Part shown: piece after piece, positions 39,201 to 50,000 of the stretch
Numbering within the stretch: the first letter of the stretch is position 1
Layout: every line of letters starts with the position of its first letter
DNA from: Acridotheres tristis
Taxonomy: Eukaryota; Chordata; Aves; Passeriformes; Sturnidae
DNA: 64,000 nucleotides
Assembly (NCBI GenBank): GCA_037013685.1
Contig: CM072886.1
Coordinates: forward strand, 59,388,933-59,452,932
Reading direction: 5' to 3'
The notes under the pieces: generated by a model
What the model saw: the letters and a program-made list of their open reading frames with translations, nothing else
Databases searched by the model: none
What the model was told of the DNA's origin: nothing
Position numbers and translations under genes: made by a program

Positions 39201-40408
39201 CTGCTCCCATGTACAAGAGTAAAAGACTCAGGAGGTCATCCAAAGCTGCTTTGGATGGTGCACCCTCCATTTTCAGCCCTACATGCAATTTAGACAGGAT
39301 GAATCTGAGCTAGATTCAAGAATTAAAACAATGTTTAAACTAATACAAAAATTCTGCTATCACTCTGCCAGTTTTAGGGTTCATTTTTACTAGTTCTTAA
39401 ATATTTCTTGTATCACAACTTGATGAAAGAGCTGTCTGGTCAGCAACACCTGCAACTGAAAACTCATCCTGTTATGCACTGCTCAGCTCTGGTACATTCA
39501 CAGGACCACATACATGGGGTCTTGTGTGTATCGATGCAGAAGTGAGAAACCTCTGCCAAAAGGCAGGGCTTAAACACCATGTGCTTTTCTAATAGGACTT
39601 GTATCTTTACACTTTGAAAAAGTTGTTCTAAGAAGCACAGATCTTATTCATTGGCCAGTATCTGAAGGTGACATATGCGAGGTACTAAGTTAGCAATTAG
39701 AATGTCAAGATGTAATTTCCACAGAAAAGTCATGTGCCCTTTTCTAATGATGGCCCCACATATCTACAGGCAGAGCCAGAGAAAGACAACCCAAAGTGAA
39801 GTCCCATTTATCCCCTTACAGGGTTTGCCTTGGACTTTCTTTCCTCCCCTCTGTGGACAGAGATACAGCAAGGAAGGGAAGCATGAAGACACACCAGCTG
39901 GATTTTCAGCCACTGGAACTAATATATCAGCTACATTCCAACAGGCTTCAGGAGCAGCCTGGTGTGATAGAGACATTTCTGCTGCTCTTTCTCACCTGTC
40001 TGTTTCACTAACAAATACATGCAGGGGTCTAATAAAGCTCAACCTTGCACTTTTCCAGTAACAGCCTCACTCAGACTCAGTTCAAGAAAGGCAAAATTCA
40101 TTTTTGCAGTTCAGCTTTCTTTGACATTGGGCTGAAAGCTTTCAAATACAGAACAATTACATTAAAGAGTTGGTGGGGGTGGGAAGGGGTGAGATTTACA
40201 GAAAATTCACACTGTATTTTTAACGGAAACCCTCTTATTACTAAACAGGAACAGCAAATTCTGAAGGCTGATGTTTGTAATTAGGAGGTGTATCTGAAAT
40301 TTCTTCCATTCTTACATAGAGCCATCTGAATTGTATCTTCCTGTTTTGACTAAAAACCTTCTGAAGTAAGGACTAAGTTAATTATAAACTATTTCATAAT
40401 ATACTCAC
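36255..40408. other. Non-coding sequence, likely intron if the minus gene is real
   Basis: No convincing exon was found. Small local duplications are visible: aagttcagccctt, then aagttcagccctg, at 36,362-36,387, and ttttgaaaaaat twice near 37,155-37,180. The 37.2-37.9 kb and 38.5-39.2 kb parts are somewhat richer in GC and hold chance frames on both strands. At least one coding exon of the minus-strand gene should lie between here and 21.7 kb. Confidence 0.4.
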
Positions 40409-40523
40409 CCGTCTTTTCCCGGAGCAGGAAGAAGGGGAGTTCAGAATCCTCCATGTAATTCCTTCAGTCCCATTCACACCTACTTCAAAAGTGTAAATCC
40501 TCAGGTTTCTCTGTGACTCAAGC
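40409..40523 (-). CDS. Candidate internal coding exon, unidentified protein
   Basis: This is the best exon candidate in the window. On the minus strand a long pyrimidine tract and acceptor (ctgtttttctttatttcag) with a branch-like ttactaag upstream is followed by 115 bases and a near-consensus donor (ACGG|gtgagta). Of the three frames only one is open, for 38 codons. It enters after one base and leaves on a codon boundary. The peptide includes RIYTFEVGVNGTEGITW and a C-terminal SGKRR, and I do not recognise it. Its first base completes the codon left as AG by the candidate at 46.0 kb, giving AGG (Arg), so the two join cleanly. It could still be an exon of a non-coding RNA or a coincidence. Confidence 0.55.
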
Positions 40524-41029
40524 CTGAAATAAAGAAAAACAGGACAAAAGCACTTAGTAACTTTATATTACACTGTTTATGCTTTTATCAGTTTATACAT
40601 GATAAAAAATTAAATTATAATAACAGGTGCTTTAAAACAATTTGTTCATATTATGTTATGTCCCATGGATACTCAAGCCAAAGACATTACCCTAATTCAA
40701 GGTCAAATGAGTGTAAGATGACCGAAAACACAATGCTTTTACACAACTACATAGCCTTATATTTCAGGGCTTTTCCTGTTCAGTTACAATAAATCCCGTT
40801 TAGGCACTACAAGGTCTTCAGTCACTGGATGAAGTTCAACATTTCAGTCAGGTTGCTTCCTTACTAGAAATTTTTTAAACAGAAACACAACCTGGAATGT
40901 GCTCTTAAAACACAGCCTTGAGAAATTAAATTTATTGAACATTCATGTGACAAAGAGGAAGCTGAATTGTGTTAGCGCAAGACAGATCCACTCTCGGATG
41001 TATATCTTCCTGTTCTCTGCATTCCCTAG

Positions 41030-41231
41030 CTTCCAGTGTTCATCTACTCATTTTCCCAAACCGTGTCTAAACACAACACAGGTGCTGGGCAGCAGCAGTG
41101 GGTGATGTCCTTGAAACCTTCCCAGCACACCTTTGTTGTGCCCTCTGCTACTCCCCACACACAGAAACCGCTGCCCATCTTGGAAACATGAGCTGCAGCA
41201 GGATGGAGATTGCAGTTCCAACAGCCAAAAG
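41030..41231 (+). other. Candidate plus-strand exon (coding status unclear)
   Basis: A good acceptor (cctgttctctgcattccctag) and a strong donor (AAAAG|gtaaga) enclose 202 bases of above-average GC. One frame is open for 53 codons from the acceptor and then meets TGA at 41,189. An ATG overlapping that stop (41,188, with A at -3) opens a second frame to the donor, starting M-S-C-S-R-M-E. It could be a 3' exon, a first coding exon or an exon of an antisense non-coding RNA lying within an intron of the minus-strand gene. The protein is not recognised. Confidence 0.28.
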
Positions 41232-44200
41232 GTAAGACCAAGACTTAAATCCTCCTAAGTAAACAGTCATAAAAGATTCAATATGGTAGCTAAAATTAGG
41301 TACAAACACCTCCATATTTGTACATCACTCATGCAAGTACAGTCTCATGAATATATGTTCTCCTGCCATTTATTTCTTATTCCTACACTTATTATTAATT
41401 TTAATGCAGCATTATTATACATTATACAGTTTTCTCAATCACAACATGTGCATTTGTATAATCTTGAAAGAAAATCAACATAAGCAGGCACCCCAGTCTG
41501 AAGTCAAGAAGTTTTAAAGTACATGTCTGTAACACTGAACCATGCAGCATGAACTGAAGACACTAAGGACTGGCAAATTTGTGGAATCCAACCATTCAAC
41601 CCTGTGAACAGCATTAGAGATTCTTCCAATGCTCAGAAAGTCAAACAAAAGCTGACTTTTGCAAAACATTCTGAAAATCCTGAGAAGGATAAAAGAAAGG
41701 ACACTTTGTCAGTGATAAACTTTTGTTATACTCAAGAGTGCTAAGTGCATCTTCGCTTTTTTAAATAGTATTTCTTCCACATATGAAGTCCAGAATAATT
41801 GCACAGAGCTCAGAGAGCTTTGTCTTTGCAGACTTCTGGTGGTTTAGTTTACATCTAGAGGAGACACAGCATCTTCAAACACAAATTACAAACTTCCCTA
41901 ATTCTACGTGATTAAACATAATTTGCTGCATTCAGTTACCTTGCTCAGGAATGTACAGTGCATTAAACTAGTAATAGAGAAAACATCACTGAACTTCATA
42001 ATTGGAAAGCCCTACCTTCAAAATGCACAGCTTCATGTTTTCTAACTTAAATAACTAAAACTGCAAAAACAAAAGATACCCTTGGAAGCTCCTGAGGGGT
42101 GGAAATCACAGTAGTTTGGGCTCCTCTGGCAGTGACAGAAAATATGAAAATCCTAGTTTGATTGATTAATTGAATGTAGCATCATAAAACACATTGCTCA
42201 GATCCTTAGCTTTAGCAACTGGATCATTTTTTGAGGACCATGGTGAAGTCTTGAGCTTCCCCAGCTCAATTAGGCAGGCTCATTGTTAGAAGACTTACAT
42301 ATGAAGCAAAATATGATCTGTAAATGTTCATGACTCACTCCTCATGTACTTTTTGTTGACTGCAAAGAACATTTCAAAGCCCAGCTGTCACCAATATCTA
42401 TGACAACTTCTTCAAACACAGAGACACACACCTTGAAATCTGCTGACAGCAGGAGCGAACAAAGAAAGTCAGAAGTTTCAGATAGCTCTGGAAAAATACA
42501 CTTGAAAAGTATGCTTTGTTGCTCATGAGTTTTTTTAAAAAAAGGATCGGTTTCAAAACAGAGATGAGTTCTTAATGAGCAGACTTTGAGGTTCATTCTC
42601 AAGCTTGAGTGCACCGAAACCAAAGGGCACCTTGATTTCTTGGACTGGCCCTTAATTCTAACAGCTTCAGGTATTTGCCTCATTTTTGTGTGACCAAACA
42701 TGCACACACAAATCAAATTCCCTTTATCATAATCTCTGCAAAAGAATTTTGGTTTTTTTAACATATTCAGAACAATACCATCTTTATTGAAGATTAAAGA
42801 TGGCCAGATAGAATGCTCAGTTTCATTGTTTTTATGCAACTATGTGCCTGTATTTCATGAGGAGATAACTGAATAATTAAATCAAGATACATGGCTGAGA
42901 TACTGAAGAGTAAATCGCCTTCCTTGTGTAAATTATGCTATTCAAGCAACCAATAGTATGCAATTTTCAATACTTTTATCTATAACGGGAAAAACTTTAG
43001 AGTACTCACAGAAGCTCAAGCCTTGTTTTCAAAAGCCTGCCAAAGTAATCTGAAACACATATGACAAACATACACAGCAAGGAAAAATGCAGGGCCTTCC
43101 TAGCATTTGGGAAAGCATGAGGGAAGAGAGTAGGAGTCAAACCAATCAAATAAAACACAATGGAACAAATCAGGCCACTCAAATACATATGTCATACATC
43201 TTCCCCACAGGATCCTCCTACAAAATGCTCAACCAAGACTGTGTGCATATACACATGGGCGTGCACCTGGGAAGGTGTAGGATACAGCCCTGCCAAAACA
43301 GAGCCAGATCACACCATCAGCCAGGCAACATGGTGAAATCCCCCTTTTTCGCTGTTTTTAATGCAAGGAAATCACAGAAAATAAGGATCCTGCCCACCCC
43401 AGGCCTGCAGCTGACAGGCAGCCTTCTGTTAGGGTTATGTGGAATGGCTTCACACAAGATGGAGACGGGAGTGCCTGCACAGGGGAATCTCCATCACAGC
43501 CCCTCTGCCTTGGCACCACAATTGACAGGGACCTGCCTTTGCACCCTGGGCACACAGGGCTGCACATGAAGGGTCACTCAGGGTGCACAGAATCAGTTCA
43601 TACGCACAAAAGAAGCAGTTTCAGATGCAGAAAGTCAGCAAATGCCAATCGCTTTTTAACACAACACTTGCAGAAACACCCACGTGCACACACACACACG
43701 GTGGGGGGGGGGAAGATGCAGAGAACCATCTCTGCTTTAAAAACACTGTGAACTAGAGTAAGTCAAAGATCAACTGATTGTGAGGTTTTCCTGGAAATGT
43801 AAATATATTTCTAAAGAAATCCATCTTTATGTTCTTCTCTACTCCAAAACCGCTATGCCTTCCCCCACAACCAGAAGGTTTCCCGAAAGATTATTTTCCC
43901 AATCATCACTACCACTAATGATCTTTTTGAATGCTGTTTTAACAGGTAAAATCATACCTCTTAGTCAACAACACAAAGCTGATATGACCTAGAGTTTGGC
44001 TGCATTTCTTCCAAGGATATTATCAGAGAAGTGGCAAATTGAACCTCAGAACCTTAGAAAAATAAGGAAAACTTGCTTATAGCTATTTCAAGTCTGCCCA
44101 ATTCCGCCACGACTTGGTTTTGTGGGGGCAGGGAGGAAGATTTTGGGTCTTGTTTTCTTAATAAAGACCATAAATAATGTGACCCACAGGGACCTCAGGA

Positions 44201-44465
44201 GAGAAGCTAGCCTGAATCCCCCTGTCTTGACCCACCATCAAGAAACAAAATAGCATAGAAGGCAAACCCTACAAATCTGAGTCACGTCAATACAAAGCCC
44301 ACATGTGCCCTGACAGTCACCCCCAGTGCCCTATTTCCTACTGTGACCCCCATCATCATTGGTATGGAACAGGAGGAAGAACAGCTGCAGCAGGAATCCC
44401 TTCATCCCCCATTACATAGCAAAAGTAACATAAAAATAACCATGTTGAGCTATCTCCCATAAGAG
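41232..44465. other. Non-coding sequence
   Basis: No gene was recognised. The longest frames (165 codons minus at 42,342; 160 codons plus at 43,087) have no recognisable product and lack good splice pairs. The 43.2-43.7 kb part is richer in GC. Confidence 0.45.
43687..43712 (+). repeat. Short (CA)n followed by a G run
   Basis: Six to seven CA units are followed by CGGT and then ten consecutive G. This is a simple repeat. Confidence 0.9.
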
Positions 44466-44642
44466 CAAGGAATCACACACAGAATGTGCTGAGTTGGAAG
44501 GGACCCATAAAGGTCATTGAGTCCAACTCCTGGCCCTGCACAGCACAATCCCAAAGAGTTACAGCATGTGCCCAAGAGCATTGCTCAATCACTTCTTGAG
44601 CTCTGTCAGGTTTGGTGCTGTGACCACTCCCCTGGCCTGTTT
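44466..44642 (-). mobile_element. CR1 LINE 3' end fragment (antisense)
   Basis: The plus strand reads gtgctgagttggaagggacc, then cattgagtccaactcctggc, then gagcattgctcaatcacttc and ttgagctctgtcaggtttgg. This is the well-conserved reverse complement of a CR1 3' region, in the usual order and spacing. Similarity ends after 'ccactcccctggcctgtt'. It is 5'-truncated as usual for CR1 and better preserved than the copy at 5.9 kb, so probably younger. Confidence 0.92.
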
Positions 44643-46039
44643 TGTATATCCTTGGCTCAGAGTACAGCACAAACCCAGGGTCAGGATGAATGAGATAGCC
44701 CAAGGGCCCACAAGGATGTGGCTGCACTGGGGCTGCCCCAGGCAAAGTGCCAAGAAAACAGGGCTGCAGGAAACTCCTCTCCTGGGACATAGCTGGGGGA
44801 CCTAGTCAAGGGCTCAGGGCAAAGTTCAGGTTAGAGATAGAGCCAGGTGGAGAGAAAAATAAAGTGTGGGGGTTCAAGTGAGTCATGGCTGCAGGACCTC
44901 TCTCCCACTGAACTCATCTGCAGGCGGGTGAGATGAAAGCTGTAATCTGCCCCTCACAGCTGCCACTGTAGGTTGCAAATACCTTCAGGCAGACATCATA
45001 AACTTCATTACACCTGGCTAGCCTCAGGTTTTTAGTACAGCATCCTAAAACATTACCCCCTCCTGCTCCCCACCTCACTTTCAAAGGGGAAAATACATAT
45101 ATATATATTCCAAAAACATTTCATAACTTCCAGAAATGCATTCCTGAAGACATGCTGTACCCTAATCTAGCCTTTCAAGGGACAGGAGCCACAGCTGCTG
45201 AGAGAGCTGAGGCAGGTACCATGGGGCCCCGTCTGCCAGCACCTGTGTTAAACCCAGCCCTGAGACCATTCCACTGGGGCTCTCTCCACACCCACTCAGG
45301 GGTCTCTATATGCCCTGGTCAGCACTGCTCTGTCCCACTTACTCAACTCCACTGCTGCAAGAAGAGCTCTGTTTATCCAGGGCTTCTCCGTGGGAAGCTT
45401 AAGGCTGAAAGGAAGGCATGCATGCCCAGCTGCTCACTGTTTTTAAATTGGCCTGTTATGCAGTTATACTAAGGGCATACCTTGCATTATCTGCCATTGC
45501 ATTGCTGGTCACAGTCCTGAATTGCCAATCCAACCTCTTTGGCTGGACTGAGAGAAACTTTGTATTATGCAGCTTTTCATGAGAATCAACTTAAAATGGA
45601 AATCGGTGATCTATTTTCCTTTATGTAATTTTCTTCTTTTAATAAATCTACAATATACATGGAAACATACACATTCCTTGAAAATTAAATCTAAAGCTGG
45701 CCATTAACTGTTAAACAAGCTTGCCATCTGAAATTTTGTTTAAATTTTAAAAAGGCTGGGAAAAAAAGTATTTTAAATACATCTTCACATGAAAGTCCAT
45801 CAAGATTTGGTCACTAAATCCAGCAGAATGGAAATCCATGAGTAGAACTAGGGAGATTGCTCATTTCAAATTAAAGACTAGCACCTCCATGTCTGGGGGA
45901 GAGTTGCACAATCTCCACAACTTGCCAGCTAAATATCTGTTGTGGTATTTGCTCTGTTTTTACATTTCTTATATCTTAGGTATAATCTGAATAACAACTA
46001 TTAATGGACAAGGGTTTAAAAAAGGAAATAATATTTTAC
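44643..46039. other. Non-coding sequence
   Basis: The 44.65-45.45 kb part has higher GC than average and could include older repeat sequence that I cannot name. The rest is AT-rich. No exon was called. Confidence 0.45.
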
Positions 46040-46141
46040 CTTTGCTGATGACAGTAAAAGACATCCAACAATTTCTGCACTCTTAAATCTTTATGCACTC
46101 TTAAATGCTTTGTTCTATCAAGTTGTAGCTCAAACATGACT
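46040..46141 (-). CDS. Candidate internal coding exon, unidentified protein
   Basis: The minus strand has an acceptor (actgacctgtgctcag, moderate pyrimidine tract), 102 bases, and a good donor (CAAAG|gtaaaa). One base completes the preceding codon, then 33 codons are open, beginning VMFELQLDRTKHLRV, and AG is left over. That AG joins the G that opens the 40.4 kb exon to make Arg without a frame break. The exon holds an 18-bp in-frame near-duplication (tgcactcttaaat at 46,076 and 46,094 on the plus strand), giving LRVHKD then LRVQKL, a basic helix-like stretch. I do not recognise the protein family. Confidence 0.42.
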
Positions 46142-47038
46142 CTGAGCACAGGTCAGTAAAGTATCCCACTTCAAAGTGTTCAGAGAAGGGACCTTGTATA
46201 CAATACTCGTAATGTTATCTTTTGCACTCATTTTTAACCCTTAAAGAAAACACAGGCAAAAAATGGATAATTAAAATCTATTACATTCTTGCAGTTTTCA
46301 TTCTTTAAAAAAATATTAATTATGTGCACCAAGGAATATAATGAGCATAGAAACAAAACTTTCAACTTTCAGGTTTCCAGACATTATCAGTGGTCAGATT
46401 TCAAAAAGGAAACAGCTTCCTCTGTTCTGCAGCTTCCATTTATCTATAAACTTTCCTTATAGATGTAATTAATTCTGGCAACAATTAGTCCATTACACAC
46501 AGCCCTCAAAAAAATTAGCAGCTACTCAGAAATAAGCTAAAACGATGAGCTTAATCATAACCTATTTAGGGAAGCAGAATAAATCTGGCATATTTTCAAC
46601 TACCATTCTTTTAAAAGATAAAGTATAAAAATCATTAAAATGTCTTGAACGCAGGAAGAGACCATCAGTTACAGAAGAAAAAAATGAGGTTTGTGTAAAA
46701 GCTTTGGCCATAACCAACCTAATACACTGCATGGGATTTAACAACACACAATTAGGAATATACCTTTTGAAACTGTTAAGGAAGCTGCCCTGCATAACTC
46801 AAAATTTCTTATCTAATGTTTATTTAGTAGCTTAGTTATGTATAATTGTTGATATCAAATATTCAGTAAAGTCTCAGGATACTCAGATTCCAGCTTTGTG
46901 CGCTGTAAAATTGAAAGCTAAGTAAATTTAATTTTCTTCCCATCAAAAACCATGACAATTGAAGCAAATTCTTTACAATGCCTCTTGCAATACTTAACAT
47001 ATCAAATTATTCTTAACCTATGTCATCCTGAATCTCAC
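46142..47038. other. Candidate intron
   Basis: AT-rich sequence between two minus-strand exon candidates. No repeat or other gene was seen. Confidence 0.4.
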
Positions 47039-47074
47039 CTTCTGCCATAAGTTATATAGCTAGAATGGAAATTG
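47039..47074 (-). CDS. Candidate 36-bp coding exon
   Basis: On the minus strand an acceptor (gtgagtttttatctctag) and a strong donor (CAGAAG|gtgaga) enclose 36 bases. One frame is open, N-F-H-S-S-Y-I-T-Y-G-R. It enters after one base and leaves AG, which the first base of the 46.04 kb exon completes as AGA (Arg). A short exon has a high false-positive risk. Phase agreement with its neighbour is the main support. Confidence 0.25.
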
Positions 47075-50000
47075 CTAGAGATAAAAACTCACAGCCTTCA
47101 TCTGCCAAGAGATTTGTAACTTCTAAGACAGGACCAGATACTGTATTATTACCAAAATGGATACCATTTCGGTCTTTATTATTTTTCAGCAGAAAAATAG
47201 TTAAAATAAAATACCAAATACTAAATGCCAAGCATTTCTGTCCCAGAATTCAACGCTGCACAGATGAAAGGGACAGTTTATGCTCCTCTGACCCATAGCA
47301 AAAGAAATCAAGCCTTGCATTCAGATCATGCTTGGAAATTTTCTCGGGTATTATTACAACAATATATTTCTGTGAAACTCCTTTCCCAACTCTGGCTGGT
47401 ATTTTCTGACAAGAATCTCAGCCATCAGAAAAAAAAAAAAAAATCATCAGCTGAAAAAAATGTTTTGTGAAAACATAACAGAATCAAAGAGATTATGACC
47501 CTAAATACTCTGATTCCCACTGGTTCGCCTGGCTCCCCAAAACAGGGGTATGGCCTGGGGAGAACAGAACCAAGGGGATTTAGAGGCAGACATCCCCAGT
47601 TTACAAGAAGCAATGTCCTTCAGATGTGAATCATGTACCAAACAGTTTGTTTCATCAAAGGTGGCCTGGGCAGCAGCAGCACCAGCAGCACGGCAGGCAT
47701 CGATATTGCTGTGGTCCACCAAAACCCCCAAAGCCCACAAATGAAGGGGTGGAGAAGTGCTTGCAGTTCTGCATGGAGCAGGTTAGAAGTTAGCATTGAA
47801 TATGACTTGGTTTTTGAGTGGGCAGTTGTTTGGCTCCAGCACTGCCAGGAGGTGCATGAGCCCTGCGCTCCCTCTGAGCTGTGGTACACTCACACTTTGG
47901 GGATCTGAGCTGATATTTCTATCTCACACTGCATAAAAGCACCAATTTGCTCCAAGATGGCTCAGCCAGCTCTGAAGGAAGAAGCTCCTGGAGACACAGG
48001 TCCTAAACTCTCCATAAACCTTTCCTTGCAAAAAAGGAAAAGCTATTCCAACCACCAAGGCGGGAACAGCCAGTTCTGAGGCTTTTGCTTATCTCTCAGT
48101 GGTTTAGGGGGCAAAAGAGGATAAAGATACAAGGAAGCAGGGGGGGAAAAGGGTTTTTTAACAGGCCCAATATTAGGTCATCCAGAGTTAAAATTAAAAA
48201 AAAAAAATCATCATGGTGCTTTGCCAAGATGACCAATATTTCTGAAGGAGCTTCTTTTGAAATTATTTTAATAGAACAGACTTAAAAGCATGTCTATAGT
48301 CAGTACTGGTGCTGGCTCTTGATATTAAAACCTTATCTCTCCTCCTCCCTTCCTGACCCACCATTAAATACAATTAACTCCACTTTCTTTCCAATGCCTT
48401 ATGCTTTCTTGGCAAAGACCAGACTGCAAAGCCTATCAAAAAGCAGAGAATGGAGGAAGGAAGGATGAAACACAGCAGGAGAGTTGTGCCCAAAGCTGAT
48501 GATTTGAACACAATTTAGCTTACAGTTAATTCACAGTAGGATTTTTGTAATGTCCTTTATCATCTATGAAGCCATTTCCTCATTATTCATTATCATTACA
48601 CATAACAAGACAAGGAAAGATGTTTCTGCACAAAATGGAAAACTATTAGCATAGAATCAAAAATCACAAAGGCTCAATGAATTTTAGAAAAGTAACAAAT
48701 TCTTGCTTCTGTTCACCAGGGAAAAGTAGCAATATTATATCCCACTGAGGTGATCTGTAGCAAAACCCCTGAACATCCTGTGCAAAACTTCCTCTGGACT
48801 TGTAAGAGCTCCTCTCAGAGGCAAAGGAAGAAGTCCCATCCAGCTTGCACCCTCCAGTTCTCACTCTTGTGTCACACAGAGCATGTTTATGCTCTCTGTC
48901 TGCCCTGTTACATTTTAATACAGGGAAGTAATCTACAAAGAATAAGAGAAAGCTCCTTCCTGGAACCCACTGCTAATGCATTTCAGCCACAAAGTGTACC
49001 AAAAACATTTAGCTCATTGGTATTTTTTCAAGTCATGGGTACTAGAACTAGTTCTTAGTCGAGAGTCATCAAGATCTTCCTTAACATTCATTTCTAATAA
49101 TGCATGATGGAAAATTTGGTTTCACCATCACAGACAAGAAATCTGCCTCAGTACATAAAGACAAGTAACTCATGAAGTCAAGAGTCAAAAATGTTTCAGA
49201 GGCAACCACAGGTCAACATGACATTTTCTTTATCTGATCTTGGATTCTGCTTGTACTTAGCATAAGGAAAAACATGCTGATAGCATTTGTGGTGTCTCAG
49301 TATTGAAATTGCATTTGTGTGCAGCTGAGAAAGCACAAGGAGGTTGTAAACCATTACCTGCCTTTGCCAACTGAAGAAATTTACTTTGTTAGTGAATAGA
49401 AGTCTGAAACGACCTCCATAGAGAATGCTAGAAGCTCACTAAGTCAGAGAGGTATGTGGGAAAGGCAATATACAAGGAATCAGGTTTTTGTATTCCTACA
49501 AAATAACATTTTGAGCTCCAGGGACAAAGCCAAACTTCTGTATACTGATGTCAAAACAAAGGCAATTTACCTACACATAAGTAACAACTTCATTGCAAAA
49601 CCTGGCCATTAAACTTCATCCCCTTTTCTAATCCCCTGTACTATGCACTTTTTTCAACTGACTGTTACTTCTCATTTGACCTGTTTAACCTCACTGTTTA
49701 ATCTTTCTACTCCCAGACCACTTCTGCTGCTCTCTCTGCTCACAGACAGCCTTCCATTAGAGCTCTTCTCAGCCTGGAGGAATGTTAATTGTTGTACAAA
49801 TCACCCTGTAAAAGTGAGCATCATGAAAAAGAGCTGAGCAGCAGAAACTCAACTACTAGTCAAACGTATTCAACTTTTTCCATCATTGGACAAAATATGA
49901 AGACAAGTCAAAATCAGAAGTTTTGTTTTCAGGTAGAAAAAAAAAGGAAAAAAAATAGCATAACTAGGAAAAAGTGGAACACAGAAAAAAAAAATCAACA

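Noticed and set aside
41590..41640. 'ggaatccaaccattcaaccc' resembling antisense CR1
   Set aside because: Too short, and the usual preceding 'ggttggaag' block is missing.
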